A stretch of DNA of 64,000 nucleotides from assembly GCA_019359695.1 (NCBI GenBank), contig JAHHGV010000034.1:1-64000 (forward strand), given 5' to 3'. Below the pieces are notes generated by a model. That model saw only the letters and a list, made by a program, of their open reading frames with translations, had not been told where the DNA came from and ran no database searches. Made by a program: the position numbers and the translations under genes. The DNA comes from Brasilonema angustatum HA4187-MV1 (GTDB taxonomy: Bacteria; Cyanobacteriota; Cyanobacteriia; Cyanobacteriales; Nostocaceae). Positions 16,696-26,487 of this stretch are shown here, piece by piece. Within the stretch, counting starts at the first letter, position 1. Every line of letters starts with the position of its first letter.

Positions 16696-18303
16696 ATGTT
16701 TGATTTTCCTTGGTTAACAACTATAATCCTATTGCCGATAGTGGCTGCTACAGCCATCCCCCTAATCCCAGATAAAGAAGGCACAACTCTGCGCTGGTAT
16801 GGTTTGGGAGTTGCCTTTACAGACTTTGCCCTGATGATTTATGCTTTTTGGCATAACTACAATTTTCAAAGTTCCGCATTCCAACTGGTTGAAAAATATT
16901 CTTGGATTCCTCAAATAGGTTTGAATTGGTCTGTAGCGGTTGATGGTTTATCAATGCCATTGATATTGTTAACAGGCTTGATTAACACACTCGCAGTATT
17001 CGCGGCTTGGAAAGTAACTACCAAGCCGCGTTTGTTTTATGCTCTTATGCTGGTGATGTACAGCGCCCAAATTGGCGTGTTTGTTGCCCAGGATTTACTG
17101 TTGTTCTTCTTGATGTGGGAAATCGAGTTGGTACCTGTGTACTTGCTGATTTCTATCTGGGGAGGAGAAAAGCGCCGCTATGCAGCTACCAAATTCATTC
17201 TCTACACTGCTGCTGCATCAATATTTATCTTGGTAGCGGGTTTTGCAATGGCATTCTCTGGAGACAGCGTTACCTTCGACATGGCAACTTTGGGAATGAA
17301 GGAATATCCCAAAGCATTTGAACTTCTAGTTTACGTCTGCTTCTTGATTGCCTTTGGTGTCAAGCTGCCGATTTTCCCTCTGCACACATGGTTACCTGAT
17401 GCTCACGGTGAAGCACCAGCACCTGGTTCGATGATTTTGGCTGGTGTTTTGTTAAAGATGGGTGGTTATGCACTTATCCGCATCAACGTAGAGATGTTAC
17501 CCGACGCTCATGTTTACTTTGCTCCAGTGCTAGCAATTTTAGGTGTCGTGAACATTGTCTACGGTGCTTGCTGTGCCTTTGCTCAAACGAATCTTAAGCG
17601 CCGCTTGGCTTACTCGTCTGTTGCTCACATGGGGTTTGTGCTGATTGGTATTGCCTCTTACACAGATTTGGGCATCAACGGCGCAATGCTACAGATGATT
17701 TCTCATGGTTTGATTGCTGCAAGCTTGTTCTTCCTCGCTGGCGTGACTTACGAGCGCACTCACACCTTGATGATGGACAAAATGGGTGGCATAGCAAAAG
17801 TCATGCCCAAAACCTTTGCTTTATTCACAACTGGTGCAATGGCTTCTCTGGCGTTACCAGGGATGAGTGGGTTTGTCGGTGAGTTGATGGTTTTTCTCGG
17901 AATTGCCACAAGTGATGTCTACAGCTCTAGCTTCAAGGTTGTCGTCGTGCTGCTGTCGGCTGTTGGTGTGATTCTAACTCCGATTTACTTACTGTCAATG
18001 TTGCGCGAAGTCTTCTACGGAAAGCAAAATGAAGAGTTAGTGCTGGATGCAGTGGTACTAGATGTTAAACCACGCGAACTATTCATTACTGCTTGTTTGA
18101 TACTTCCCATTATCGGTATCGGCTTCTATCCTAAGTTGGCGACACAAACATACGACGTGAAAACCATGCAAGTCGCAACTCATGCCCGTCAAGTTCTACC
18201 AGTTGTTGCACGGCAGCAACCAACAAGTTTATATTCCCTTATATTTACAGCACCAACACTGGCTAGTTCAGAAGTTCCAGGTTTGGTTAATATTGCTGAG
18301 TAA
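16696..18303 (+). CDS. ndhD: NAD(P)H-quinone oxidoreductase subunit 4, NdhD1-like
   Basis: A proton-pumping, antiporter-like subunit of thylakoid NDH-1, used in respiration and cyclic electron flow around photosystem I. 535 residues with about 14 membrane helices. Conserved charged sites are visible: Glu in [15 protein letters not shown], Lys in [20 protein letters not shown], Lys in LLKMGGY, and the broken helix region with [20 protein letters not shown]. The sequence is closer to NdhD1 (constitutive NDH-1L) than to the CO2-uptake NdhD3/D4 as far as I can judge. ndhF, which often precedes it, is absent. It has its own 300-bp upstream region and hairpins after the stop. Confidence 0.93.
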   Translation: MFDFPWLTTIILLPIVAATAIPLIPDKEGTTLRWYGLGVAFTDFALMIYAFWHNYNFQSSAFQLVEKYSWIPQIGLNWSVAVDGLSMPLILLTGLINTLAVFAAWKVTTKPRLFYALMLVMYSAQIGVFVAQDLLLFFLMWEIELVPVYLLISIWGGEKRRYAATKFILYTAAASIFILVAGFAMAFSGDSVTFDMATLGMKEYPKAFELLVYVCFLIAFGVKLPIFPLHTWLPDAHGEAPAPGSMILAGVLLKMGGYALIRINVEMLPDAHVYFAPVLAILGVVNIVYGACCAFAQTNLKRRLAYSSVAHMGFVLIGIASYTDLGINGAMLQMISHGLIAASLFFLAGVTYERTHTLMMDKMGGIAKVMPKTFALFTTGAMASLALPGMSGFVGELMVFLGIATSDVYSSSFKVVVVLLSAVGVILTPIYLLSMLREVFYGKQNEELVLDAVVLDVKPRELFITACLILPIIGIGFYPKLATQTYDVKTMQVATHARQVLPVVARQQPTSLYSLIFTAPTLASSEVPGLVNIAE

Positions 18304-18354
18304 TATCTGTCCCCACAGGAGTGGGACTGTCAAAGAATCCTAGAATGATCATAC

Positions 18355-18378
18355 GGGGGTGATTCAGCAATCACCCCC
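18355..18378. terminator. Strong 10-bp hairpin after ndhD
   Basis: Perfect stem GGGGGTGATT / AATCACCCCC with loop CAGC, 52 nt after the ndhD stop. There is no T-run, so it may protect the mRNA end or act as a weak terminator. Confidence 0.55.
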
Positions 18379-18479
18379 TCAAATTTAGTAATAAAGTCAC
18401 ATAAGTTCATGACTTTAGTCCCATGCAATTCCTCAGTAGAATTTTTAATATTAATTCGGCATTAACATCAAGCACTCAA

Positions 18480-18514
18480 AACCTGACCCGAATTAAATCT
18501 GGGTTAGGTTTTTT
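18480..18514 (+). terminator. Intrinsic terminator
   Basis: AACCTGACCC pairs with GGGTTAGGTT (one G-U) around an 11-nt loop and is followed by TTTT. It is a good Rho-independent terminator for ndhD readthrough. Confidence 0.75.
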
Positions 18515-18593
18515 CTGTAGTTCAATCAAACTGCTATTTGCTGTTAATGTGATGTATAGCAGGAAACAGGGAACAGGGAACGCTTAACAGACT

Positions 18594-18684
18594 TGAAAGT
18601 CTCTTGGTGACCGTGTTTTATCATTAGTTCGTGTCCTAATCTACCTGGCGACTACTATATAGCAGTCGCCAGGTAGATTAGGAC
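18594..18684. repeat. Dispersed repeat ending in a 21-bp perfect inverted repeat
   Basis: The left part matches 7525-7592. Arms 18633-18653 and 18664-18684 are perfectly complementary (GTCCTAATCTACCTGGCGAC and one more base) around a 10-nt loop. A related fragment follows at about 18702 (GCTTAACAGGGTTGAAAATC). It is probably a small mobile repeat. Confidence 0.8.
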
Positions 18685-19085
18685 ATATAGCAAGGAATGC
18701 TTAACAGGGTTGAAAATCTCGTGATGTCTGTATTTTCTCAGGCGAAATTCGTATTTTAAACCGTAGCAGAAGGTGACGCTGGGGAAAAGCTATCCAACTA
18801 CCAAATCATTTTTATTTTTGCGTAAGTCCTGATTTATATCATGTTCGCCTAATTAGTTATAATTCGATGCATCTGTGCTAATATCTGAAAACTCTTTCTC
18901 CAGTGCTCCCTACCCCCTGCCCCCGAAGAGCCTTAATGATAAGTCTTTAACCGGACACGATATTACTCATCTAACTGGGTACGATATCGGTGGCAAAATC
19001 TGCTCCAGGGAAGTTGGCGATGATCCTAGAAGGAGCATCACCATCAGACGGAATTTGGAAAGCAACTAACTGCCCACTCTGCAAT
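18685..19085. other. Intergenic region, no gene seen
   Basis: About 400 bp with a TTGCGTAAGTCCT scrap at 18817-18829 (the end sequence of the element at 61459-61608), pyrimidine heptamers near 18905 and a GACACGATATTACTCATC-like duplicated patch at 18953-18990. The 64-codon plus-strand frame at 18875-19069 has no protein-like features. Confidence 0.5.
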
Positions 19086-19272
19086 CTAAATTTCGTGCTG
19101 CTGTTGATTTTGGTGTAGGGCAAAGCTCAACAAAGCAATGGCAATTCCCAAAGCTAAAACCAGAAATACTAATAACAGTGAAGCTTTCAGTAGATGTCGT
19201 TCCAAATTGGATCAGTTCGGTAGGATGCGTTAAATCAGCTAATCCTGAAATGCTTTGAGCAGATTCAGACAT
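19086..19272 (-). pseudogene. Small single-helix membrane protein, 1-nt frameshift
   Basis: The ATG frame gives MSESAQSISGLADLTHPTEL and IQF. The next frame then reads ERHLLKASLLLVFLVLALGI and AIALLSFALHQ to a TAG at 19086. The second half is an obvious transmembrane helix followed by NQQQHEI, while the ATG frame itself runs into Ser/Cys-rich nonsense. An extra G at about 19207 explains the break. It lies just downstream of the pentapeptide gene on the same strand. The family is unknown; an assembly error is possible. Confidence 0.5.
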
Positions 19273-19338
19273 GGGCAAGTTTTTGCAGAGTTTGGAGATT
19301 TTGAGCGAGAAAATCTCCTAAAAGTTTCTTACCAAAAG

Positions 19339-19872
19339 TCAGCCTTTATCTTCATCCAGAATTGTTCCTTCTAGATTTGCATCATCCAAATTGGTTTGAT
19401 TTAAATTCGTTTCATGGAGTTCTGCATTCTTGAGATCTGCTTGGCTTAAATCTGCTTTAGCCAAATCAGCACGACTTAGATCTGCTTCATTTAGAGAAAC
19501 TGCATTGAGGTTAGCTTCTTGTAGATCGGCTTCGCGCAAGTTAGTACCGATTAACTTTGCGATCGTCAAATCAGCTTCACTCAAATTGGCACCGTCCAAA
19601 ATTGCTCCTTCTAGAATAGCTCCATCTAGAATAGCTCCACTCAAATTAGCTTGTGTGAGATTTGCCTGATTTAGATTGGCTCCATTTAAGTCCGCTTCAA
19701 TTAAGCTTGCTTGACTGAGATTAACCCTGGTTAAATCAGCTCCATCAAGAATGGCTCTGTCTAAAATCGCTCCACTCAGATCAGATCCTTCCAAGAATGC
19801 TTCGCTCAGGTTAACTTCAGTAAAATCTCTTTTACCTGCGGCGTATTGTGCCAAGAGTTCATCTGCTTTCAT
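19339..19872 (-). CDS. Pentapeptide-repeat protein
   Basis: A 177-residue protein. After a short helical head (MKADELLAQYAAGKRDFTEV), residues about 20-172 are uninterrupted A(D/N)Lxx pentapeptides (NLSEADLTIAKLIGTNLREA and so on), which fold as a right-handed four-sided beta helix. Such proteins are abundant in cyanobacteria; most are of unknown role, some bind gyrase or cell-envelope partners. There is no signal peptide, so it is cytosolic. It is transcribed with 19967-20209 and perhaps the 19086 remnant. Confidence 0.9.
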   Translation of the reverse strand: MKADELLAQYAAGKRDFTEVNLSEAFLEGSDLSGAILDRAILDGADLTRVNLSQASLIEADLNGANLNQANLTQANLSGAILDGAILEGAILDGANLSEADLTIAKLIGTNLREADLQEANLNAVSLNEADLSRADLAKADLSQADLKNAELHETNLNQTNLDDANLEGTILDEDKG

Positions 19873-19966
19873 TGCTTTGCCTCCAACAAGTTTTTACTTC
19901 TTTTGTCAGCTACATTAGCAATTTTTTTAGGGCAGAGTATCCCTCTGCCCTCGAAGATGAAACTAA

Positions 19967-20209
19967 TTAACTTTTATTTTCATTTTCAAGCTGCTTCGTT
20001 CCAACCAGAAAGTCTATATCTTCCCTTGGCAGTTTGGCAGACAAATCCTTGTCTCCTGGAAGAGGAAACTTAACATCAAACCCATCTTGATCGCATTCTT
20101 CAACCTTTCCTACTAAACCTTTTTTCAGATTCTCGTCTACATCACGATTCAGTCCAACTAAATCGTCTTTCTCAATAGGCGTTGAGTTGTTCTTCTCATC
20201 AGACGTCAT
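19967..20209 (-). CDS. Hypothetical acidic protein, 80 residues
   Basis: I do not recognise the family. The composition is strongly charged and protein-like (EKDDLVGLNRDVDENLKKGL, then GKVEECDQDGFDVKFPLP). The GLVG.V....DGF.V.F pattern suggests a small SH3-like barrel of the DUF4926 kind, but that is a guess. ATG at 20209 is preceded by AGGTCAGAAAAATG-type sequence. It lies 94 nt upstream of the pentapeptide gene on the same strand. Confidence 0.6.
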   Translation of the reverse strand: MTSDEKNNSTPIEKDDLVGLNRDVDENLKKGLVGKVEECDQDGFDVKFPLPGDKDLSAKLPREDIDFLVGTKQLENENKS

Positions 20210-20659
20210 TTTTCTGACCTCCAGTTACTACTAACTTTTTTGAGTGGGCTAGCCAATGCTTTCGCAAAGTATTTTATTAAAGTATCCTATTTATCATGAC
20301 GCATCAGTTGCAAAATTCACTTCCTACCTTGGCGGGAACTTTGACGCTTTGTACCTTGCCTATGGATGTATTATTAACACTCTCCGCTTTCTCCAGGGTT
20401 TTCAGCCTGCCATCCTTATAAAGAAAGATCTAATAGGCGGGGTGTGAACCTAAGGCCTTTTAATACTGAGCTATTGCCGCCACACTCAAAAATGAACTTG
20501 CAGTTTTAACTATCAGCCAAGAGTAGCAGGAAAACCCCAAACAATTGCGTGTAAATAGTTTTAGCCAATAAGACATTGCTTTGTTCTTGACCTGTAAGCA
20601 GCAGGATAGAATCAAAGTGCCAAATGACAAACATCTGTCGGATGTGCCTGACTGACATC
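20210..20659. other. Intergenic region, possible tRNA-like scrap
   Basis: No gene is visible. On the minus strand around 20438-20486 there is GGCGGCAATAGCTCAGTA and, soon after, AGGTTCACACCCCGCC, which resemble the acceptor/D arm and T/acceptor arm of a tRNA with the anticodon part deleted. It cannot fold as a working tRNA. Confidence 0.4.
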
Positions 20660-20764
20660 TTGCACCATTCTCAACAAGACCTAAAAAACCGGGTTTTTGA
20701 ACGGCAAATTAAGGTTTGCAAGTGTAGTTATTCTCAAGAAACCCGGTTTTTGACCCTGGTGCAA
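20660..20764. repeat. Inverted-repeat element with ACCCGGTTTTT hairpins
   Basis: TTGCACCA at 20660-20667 faces TGGTGCAA at 20757-20764. Inside are two copies, in opposite directions, of the AAACCCGGTTTTT motif, which is a widespread small repeat in cyanobacteria. Non-coding. Confidence 0.65.
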
Positions 20765-20836
20765 AATCTGATCTGAGCGAGATTATGACAATAGTGATTG
20801 GATTTGGTCGAACTCACGTTGAATAGCAAAATGTGC

Positions 20837-20878
20837 AAAAAAAATTAGGGCAACTTTGGAAAAATCCAAAATTACCCT
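20837..20878 (-). terminator. Intrinsic terminator of ftsH
   Basis: On the minus strand AGGGTAATTTTGGA pairs with TCCAAAGTTGCCCT (14 bp, two G-U pairs) around TTTT and is followed by AATTTTTTTT. It lies 70 nt after the ftsH stop. Confidence 0.9.
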
Positions 20879-20947
20879 GAATATTACAAGCCAAGAATGA
20901 GGATAGAAAAGTTTTGTATTCATTCCTCACTCTTAACTCCTCACTTT

Positions 20948-22789
20948 TTAAGCAAACGTTGCAGTTTTCACATCGTTGTTTGCCAGCAGTTCTTGCAATT
21001 CCTCCGCGTCCACTGTTTCCTTGTCAACCAGCATTTGTGCGATTTGGTCAAGAATGTGGCGGTTATTTTCCAACACTTCTTTGGAGCGCTGGTAAGCTGT
21101 TTCTACCAGTATGCGGACTTCTTCATCAATAGCAGCAGCAGTTTCTTCAGAGAAGTCGCGTTCTGCCATGATATCTCGACCGAGGAACATGTTACCTTGC
21201 TGACGACCAAGGGCAACTGGACCGAGGCGATCGCTCATTCCAAACCGTGTTACCATCTGACGGGCGACACGAGCAACTTGTTGCAAATCTTGAGCCGCAC
21301 CTGTGGTCACTTCTTCGTCACCAAAGATAATTTCTTCCGCAAGACGACCACCTAATGCAACAGCCATCTGATTTTCCAGATAAGAACGGCTGTATAAGCC
21401 AGTGTCCATCCGGTCTTCACTGGGGGTAAACCAAGTTAAACCACCAGCTCTACCACGAGGAATAATGCTAATCTTCTGCACGGGGTCATAATCTGGCATC
21501 AAAGCACCGACAAGGGCGTGACCTGCTTCGTGATATGCTACGAGTTCTTTGCGCTTTTCGCTCATAACTCGGTCTTTCTTCTCTGGACCTGCTAACACGC
21601 GGTCGATAGCATCGTTAATTTCATCCATCGAAATTTCGGTTAAATTTCGACGTGCAGCTAGAATCGCAGCTTCATTAAGCAAGTTGGAAAGGTCTGCACC
21701 AGTGAACCCAGGAGTACGACGGGCAATTCTTTCTAAGTCCACATCTTTTGCCAAGGTCTTACCACGGGCATGAACTTTCAGAATTTCAACACGTCCAGCG
21801 TAGTCTGGGCGGTCTACAACGACTTGACGGTCGAAGCGACCAGGACGCAACAACGCTGCATCTAGAACGTCGGGACGGTTGGTAGCAGCAATGATGATGA
21901 TACCTGTGTTACCTTCAAAGCCGTCCATTTCTGTGAGTAACTGGTTGAGGGTTTGTTCCCGTTCATCGTTACCACCGCCTAAACCAGCACCCCGCTGACG
22001 ACCTACGGCGTCAATTTCATCGATGAAGACGATACAGGGAGCATTTGTCTTTGCTTGCTCGAATAAGTCGCGGACACGGGACGCACCGACACCCACGAAC
22101 ATTTCCACAAACTCAGAACCAGAGATGGAGAAGAAAGGAACACCAGCTTCGCCTGCAACTGCACGCGCGAGCAAGGTTTTACCAGTTCCTGGAGGTCCAA
22201 CAAGCAGTACGCCTTTGGGAATTTTTGCACCAACAGCCGTGAAGCGGTCAGCGTTTTTCAAAAAGTCTACTACTTCGTTGAGTTCTAGCTTCGCTTGGTC
22301 AATACCAGCAACATCATTAAATGTCACTTGGGTTTGCGGTTCCATTTGCACTCTGGCTTTGGACTTACCAAAGTTCATGGCTTGGCTACCAGGACCATTT
22401 TGAGCGCGGCGGAGCAAGAAAAACAAACCAACTAAAAGTAATACAGGGAAAAATAAGCTGCTAAGTGCCTTAAACCAAAATCCTTCGTCGGTTTGCGGCA
22501 AAACACTAATATCTACATTGTTTTGGGTAAGGGTGTTAATAAGGTCAGGATCGTTAACCAAGGTCACCAGCTTCTTATTACCATCTTTAGGCGTCACAAG
22601 AGCTGTAGATCGATCTGCACTTAAACTAACTTTGTCTACTCTACGATTTTGAACTTCTTGAATAAATTGACTGTATCGCCATGTCTCTCTGCTTGGTTGT
22701 TTTTGGTCAAAAAACGCTGTTCCTAGCGCAATGACAACAATAAACAGCAGTGCATACAGCCCCGCATTTCTCCATCGTTTGTTATTCAC
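20948..22789 (-). CDS. ftsH: ATP-dependent zinc metalloprotease FtsH (FtsH3-like)
   Basis: A membrane AAA+ protease that degrades damaged membrane proteins; in cyanobacteria it forms hetero-hexamers that act on photosystem II D1 and on Fur. 613 residues: N-terminal helix at about 11-27, a lumenal domain, a second helix at 110-127, Walker A GPPGTGKT at 198-205, Walker B VFIDE at 254-258, the SRH region with ATNRPD and RPGRFDR, and the zinc site HEAGH at 420-424. The N-terminal sequence resembles the essential FtsH3 of Synechocystis (Slr1604). The start is GTG at 22789 with AGGAGG about 12 nt upstream. A terminator follows at 20837. Confidence 0.95.
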   Translation of the reverse strand: MNNKRWRNAGLYALLFIVVIALGTAFFDQKQPSRETWRYSQFIQEVQNRRVDKVSLSADRSTALVTPKDGNKKLVTLVNDPDLINTLTQNNVDISVLPQTDEGFWFKALSSLFFPVLLLVGLFFLLRRAQNGPGSQAMNFGKSKARVQMEPQTQVTFNDVAGIDQAKLELNEVVDFLKNADRFTAVGAKIPKGVLLVGPPGTGKTLLARAVAGEAGVPFFSISGSEFVEMFVGVGASRVRDLFEQAKTNAPCIVFIDEIDAVGRQRGAGLGGGNDEREQTLNQLLTEMDGFEGNTGIIIIAATNRPDVLDAALLRPGRFDRQVVVDRPDYAGRVEILKVHARGKTLAKDVDLERIARRTPGFTGADLSNLLNEAAILAARRNLTEISMDEINDAIDRVLAGPEKKDRVMSEKRKELVAYHEAGHALVGALMPDYDPVQKISIIPRGRAGGLTWFTPSEDRMDTGLYSRSYLENQMAVALGGRLAEEIIFGDEEVTTGAAQDLQQVARVARQMVTRFGMSDRLGPVALGRQQGNMFLGRDIMAERDFSEETAAAIDEEVRILVETAYQRSKEVLENNRHILDQIAQMLVDKETVDAEELQELLANNDVKTATFA

Positions 22790-23116
22790 CGAGGTTCATC
22801 CTCCTACATCTGGTTTTGTGCGATCGCAAGGGTGTCTGTTTGACAGTCCCACTATATAAGTGAAAATAACGCTTGCGCTCATTTTCATAAAAAGCCCTAG
22901 TTTTCTAATGTCCACATCCTGCTCTTGTCCATGCCTACTAGGAGGGTTCTAGTAAGACAGCGCTATGCAGGAGAGTTTACCGACCTAGGCGACTGCGGAG
23001 CGCGCAGCGTCTTTGCAGGAGATACCCGAAGGGTAAGACAGCCAGACGCATGTTGGTAAAGATAGGCTTTTCTTAGAATTATGTTAACTTATCTTAACGT
23101 ATAACAAATTTTGCAC
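22790..23116. other. ftsH upstream region with small palindromic repeat
   Basis: Contains the ftsH ribosome site. GCGGAGCGCGCAGCGTCTTT and GGAGATACCCGAAGGGTA near 22994-23032 belong to the family of small dispersed palindromes. AACTTATCTTAACGTATAAC near 23085 may hold promoter elements for ftsH but is far from its start. No gene is seen. Confidence 0.5.
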
Positions 23117-23911
23117 CTACAATGCTACAAAAAATATCAACAATTCTTCAAAACAGGGATGGTGGGGATTATATTCTAGCTTTCCTGAATGCCAGATAAC
23201 GATCCGAAGTGGGATCATTTCTACAACACTATTGCTATAGGCAATTGCCTCAAACCCCTTGACTAACTCTGGTGTCCAAGGTTCCTCTCGAACAAGGTGC
23301 TGCTTTTTCAAAAGCCAGTCTACAAGTTCTCCTCGCACGACTCCCGGCAAAATTCCTGCTGTTAAGGGCGGCGTCCACCAACAACCATCTCGCCACCCCC
23401 AGAGGTTACCTGTACTTGTTTCTAGCCAATTTCCTGCAGTATCTAGCAAAATGACTTCTTGGGCATCTAATTTTTGGGCGTTAGCTTTTGCTAAAAATGG
23501 GCTTAGGTAGTTACCTGTTTTATGAGACGGTAAACTGCGAGCAAATTCTGGTTCTGCTAAATTTGCTACTATACCAATTTTCTGGTTTTTTGTCAATTTT
23601 TTTGGCAGCAATCTTCCCGTTATCCACTCACGTCCATCAGGAAAGACGGCGATTCTGAGAACAGGGAAGTGCGTCATGAGAATTTCTGCTCCTTGACGCA
23701 ATCGCTCCTCATCTGGTGTTGGCCAACCAAAGGTTTGTAAACTAAATTTTAGGCGATCGCAGTGGCAGCGCCAGTGAGTTAATCTACTATCGAGCGAGTT
23801 ATTGTAAACTCGCAGCGTCGTGAAAACAGTTGCTCCGTAGAGTAACCCAGGATCGTCAATTTCTAATTCTAGAGTTCGAGACTCAATTAATTTGCCGTTA
23901 TACCAGTAAAT
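23117..23911 (-). CDS. pabC: Aminodeoxychorismate lyase-like class IV aminotransferase
   Basis: A PLP enzyme of fold type IV. The cyanobacterial group at this locus converts aminodeoxychorismate to p-aminobenzoate for folate, or acts on branched-chain or D-amino acids. The expected start is YWYNGKLIES, followed by DPGLLYGATVFTTLRVY, the catalytic Lys in SHKTGNYLSP, EVILLDTAGNWLETSTGNLW and a C-terminal EAIAYSNSVVEM. The only start that gives the family N-terminus is ATT at 23909-23911, six nt after a perfect GGAGGT. The frame is open further to a TTG at 24025, but that extension contains a small repeat and looks non-native. Confidence 0.8.
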   Translation of the reverse strand: MYWYNGKLIESRTLELEIDDPGLLYGATVFTTLRVYNNSLDSRLTHWRCHCDRLKFSLQTFGWPTPDEERLRQGAEILMTHFPVLRIAVFPDGREWITGRLLPKKLTKNQKIGIVANLAEPEFARSLPSHKTGNYLSPFLAKANAQKLDAQEVILLDTAGNWLETSTGNLWGWRDGCWWTPPLTAGILPGVVRGELVDWLLKKQHLVREEPWTPELVKGFEAIAYSNSVVEMIPLRIVIWHSGKLEYNPHHPCFEELLIFFVAL

Positions 23912-23917
23912 AAATGT

Positions 23918-23923
23918 ACCTCC
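23918..23923 (-). promoter_or_regulatory. Ribosome binding site GGAGGT deciding the pabC start
   Basis: A perfect Shine-Dalgarno core on the minus strand, six nt before ATT 23911-23909. No ATG, GTG or TTG has comparable placement. Confidence 0.6.
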
Positions 23924-24107
23924 GATAAAGTGTTTGGTGGTATGCCTACGACACATTTGAGTCGCTTTGCGACACGCACTCTCATTCGCCGAACAGCCAA
24001 AAGTAAGTTGCAGTAGTTTACTCAATTGGTTATCGCCGATACAGCTAAATTCTAAACAATTCAGCTAAAGTCTTGGAAAACAGTTTTGCTTAGCTCATAG
24101 AAACATG

Positions 24108-24142
24108 CTTATACGTCCAGATTTTTCTGAACTGGACGTATA
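24108..24142. repeat. Perfect 12-bp inverted repeat
   Basis: TTATACGTCCAG and CTGGACGTATAA surround an 11-nt T-rich loop. It lies between divergent pabC and the TonB receptor. With no T-run it is not a clear terminator; it may be an operator or repeat. Confidence 0.7.
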
Positions 24143-24370
24143 AACCTTCTTAATCTTAGCTGTAGAGGTTTGCTCCTCTCAAATCTGTGGCACAAATATC
24201 TGCTGCACAAAAGTCTATCCCACACAGCCTCAGCGCAAGGCACTGCTTCCTCACTTCCCACACCCCAGACGAAGTTTGACAGCTTGTCTTTTGACAAGTT
24301 GTCTGACTAATCGTAAGTTGACAAAACTGCTACTAAAATTTTGTCAAAGTTGGGTGCTGTGAGGTATAAA

Positions 24371-26482
24371 ATGAAATTTAGTTTCCTGATTTTTCAAGTT
24401 ATATTAATTAACTTTGCTTTAGCTCCTGTCACATTTGCACAAGAAAATAATTTAGAGTCAAAAAAGACTTCTATAAAAAAGACATCAGAAATCCCATACT
24501 TGAATGAGATAGAAAAACCATATAGAAGTGCAGAATTACTAACTCAAACACCAATTCCATCTAAAAAACCACAAACAACTGGAAATCCAGAACCAAATTC
24601 CACAACAAACGAGTCAAAACCCACAGTTGAAGATGACAACGCAATTATTATAGATGTGACAGGGAAGAAAGATGACCTTCCTCAGTCTACTCCGACATAT
24701 GTGATTGAAAAAGAAGAAATCCAAAAACAAGGTGCTACAAGTGTATCTGATGTGTTGAAAAAATTACCTGGATTTGCTATCAATGACTCAGGTCATGGTG
24801 CAGATATTCACACAGGTACATACTATCGCGGAGCCTCGATTAATCAATCTGTATTTCTCATTAATGGCAGACCTATTAACTCTAATGTCAACACATATCA
24901 TGGTGCAACAGATTTAAATAGTATTCCTGTAGAAGCTATTGAACGAGTAGAGTTGTATAGTGGTGCTGCTTCTACTCTCTACGGCTCCTCAGCTTTTGGA
25001 GGAGTTGTTAATATCATCACGAAAGAAGGTAGTACAGTTCCTCGCTTCAATGCAACTGCACAATTTGGGGATTTGAATTTTAATAATCAACAATTAAGCT
25101 ATGCAGGTGCAACTGGCTCTTTAAGATATAATTTCAGCTTTGAAAGGTCTTTTATTGATAACCGTTACCGCGTTCCTGTTGGTGCGGCAAATCGTGATGA
25201 GCGAGGGTATTTCTTTAATGCAGATACAGCTAACAGCACATATTTTGGTAATCTTGCTTTTGATGTAGATAATAGAAATACTCTCAGTTTAGATGTGACT
25301 ACACTTAGCAGCCGTAAGGGATTAATTTATTTTGGCTTTCCTTTACAAAGAGACCGATTAGATCATGATGGTTTAAATATTGGTTTTGCTTGGAAAACTC
25401 GTCTTAGTAATGATAATAGTTCTGTTGTGACAACAACACTAGGTTATAACCAAGATTACTTCAACACTTACGGTCCTAGCAGCCAATTTTATCGTACAGG
25501 AACTTTAGATACACAATTATATACAGCTAGGATAGACCATGCGTGGCAACTCACTCCAAATTATAAATTGCGCTGGGGATTAGATTTACAAAACACAGAT
25601 TTAAATGGTGATGTATTGAGTACAGTTCCTAACCGAGTTGCCTTAAATCAAAAGGAAAACGAAAGTTTACTAAATACCGCATTATTTGCTGTTAATACTT
25701 TGAATATCACCGAGAAATTTCAGGTAGATTTGGGGTTGAGACAAAGCTTTGATAGCAAATTTGGTAATTATTTCAACCCAAGCGTGGGATTTAAATATGA
25801 TATTTCTCCTGCTTTAGCTGTGCGAGGAAGTTGGGCAGGAGGACAACGCAATCCAGGTTTGGATCAGTTGTATGTTTATGATACGGTACATGGATGGCTA
25901 CCTAACCGTGATTTAAAACCAGAAACTGGCTCATCTTGGACTGCGGGAGTTGATGTCAAATTTTTGGAAAATTTAATAGGACAGTTTACTTATTTCGGCA
26001 GTAGTTTAGATGATCGCTTAGGAGTCGTAGAAGGAAAATGGGCAAATATTGGCTTAGTTGACACCAATGGTTTAGAGGCGGCGCTACGGTGCAACATTGG
26101 TTCTGGATGGTCAACTTTTGTCAATTACACTTACACAGATGCGAAAATACAAACAGGACCAGAAAAAGGGTTACAGCTGGGTTTAATTCCCTACTCTGTT
26201 GCTTCTGCTGGTATTGGTTATGAAATTGCAGGCTGGCAAGCTAATTTATATGCTACTTACTATGGTGGCGCTCGTCGAGCCATATACGCAAAAGCTGGAG
26301 AGACAGCTACAGATTTTTCGCCTTCTTTCTTTAATTTGGATTTTAGCGCTCGCGTTCCTGTGACGAGAAATTTAGGGTTGACAGTTTATTTAGAAAATTT
26401 ACTCGATGAACAATACGAGCGAGTCAATCGTATCTATAGCCCTGGATTTACTTTTCGCTTAGGTTTAACAGCTAATATTTAG
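24371..26482 (+). CDS. TonB-dependent outer-membrane receptor
   Basis: An outer-membrane beta-barrel that imports siderophores, cobalamin or other large ligands using TonB energy. Signal peptide at residues 1-23 (FLIFQVILINFALAPVTFAQ), a linker with Pro/Thr/Ser-rich low complexity, a plug domain at about 95-235 (VSDVLKKLPGFAINDSG, NGRPINS, ERVELYSGAASTLYGSSAFG then GVVNIITK) and a 22-strand barrel ending with an aromatic residue (SPGFTFRLGLTANI). The ATG at 24371 follows GAGGT; a TTG at 24341 is also open. There is no AMIN domain and no Fur box just upstream, so the cargo is unknown. BtuB-like is as likely as siderophore-like. Confidence 0.9.
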   Translation: MKFSFLIFQVILINFALAPVTFAQENNLESKKTSIKKTSEIPYLNEIEKPYRSAELLTQTPIPSKKPQTTGNPEPNSTTNESKPTVEDDNAIIIDVTGKKDDLPQSTPTYVIEKEEIQKQGATSVSDVLKKLPGFAINDSGHGADIHTGTYYRGASINQSVFLINGRPINSNVNTYHGATDLNSIPVEAIERVELYSGAASTLYGSSAFGGVVNIITKEGSTVPRFNATAQFGDLNFNNQQLSYAGATGSLRYNFSFERSFIDNRYRVPVGAANRDERGYFFNADTANSTYFGNLAFDVDNRNTLSLDVTTLSSRKGLIYFGFPLQRDRLDHDGLNIGFAWKTRLSNDNSSVVTTTLGYNQDYFNTYGPSSQFYRTGTLDTQLYTARIDHAWQLTPNYKLRWGLDLQNTDLNGDVLSTVPNRVALNQKENESLLNTALFAVNTLNITEKFQVDLGLRQSFDSKFGNYFNPSVGFKYDISPALAVRGSWAGGQRNPGLDQLYVYDTVHGWLPNRDLKPETGSSWTAGVDVKFLENLIGQFTYFGSSLDDRLGVVEGKWANIGLVDTNGLEAALRCNIGSGWSTFVNYTYTDAKIQTGPEKGLQLGLIPYSVASAGIGYEIAGWQANLYATYYGGARRAIYAKAGETATDFSPSFFNLDFSARVPVTRNLGLTVYLENLLDEQYERVNRIYSPGFTFRLGLTANI

Positions 26483-26487
26483 ACGTT

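Noticed and set aside
18875-19069. 64-codon plus-strand frame
   Set aside because: Overlaps heptamer-like and duplicated DNA, no ribosome site, low-complexity residues.
20438-20486. tRNA-like sequence on the minus strand
   Set aside because: Only acceptor/D-arm and T-arm-like pieces are present; the anticodon arm is absent and the cloverleaf cannot form.
22023-22403. 126-codon plus-strand frame in ftsH
   Set aside because: Antisense shadow of a highly conserved gene.
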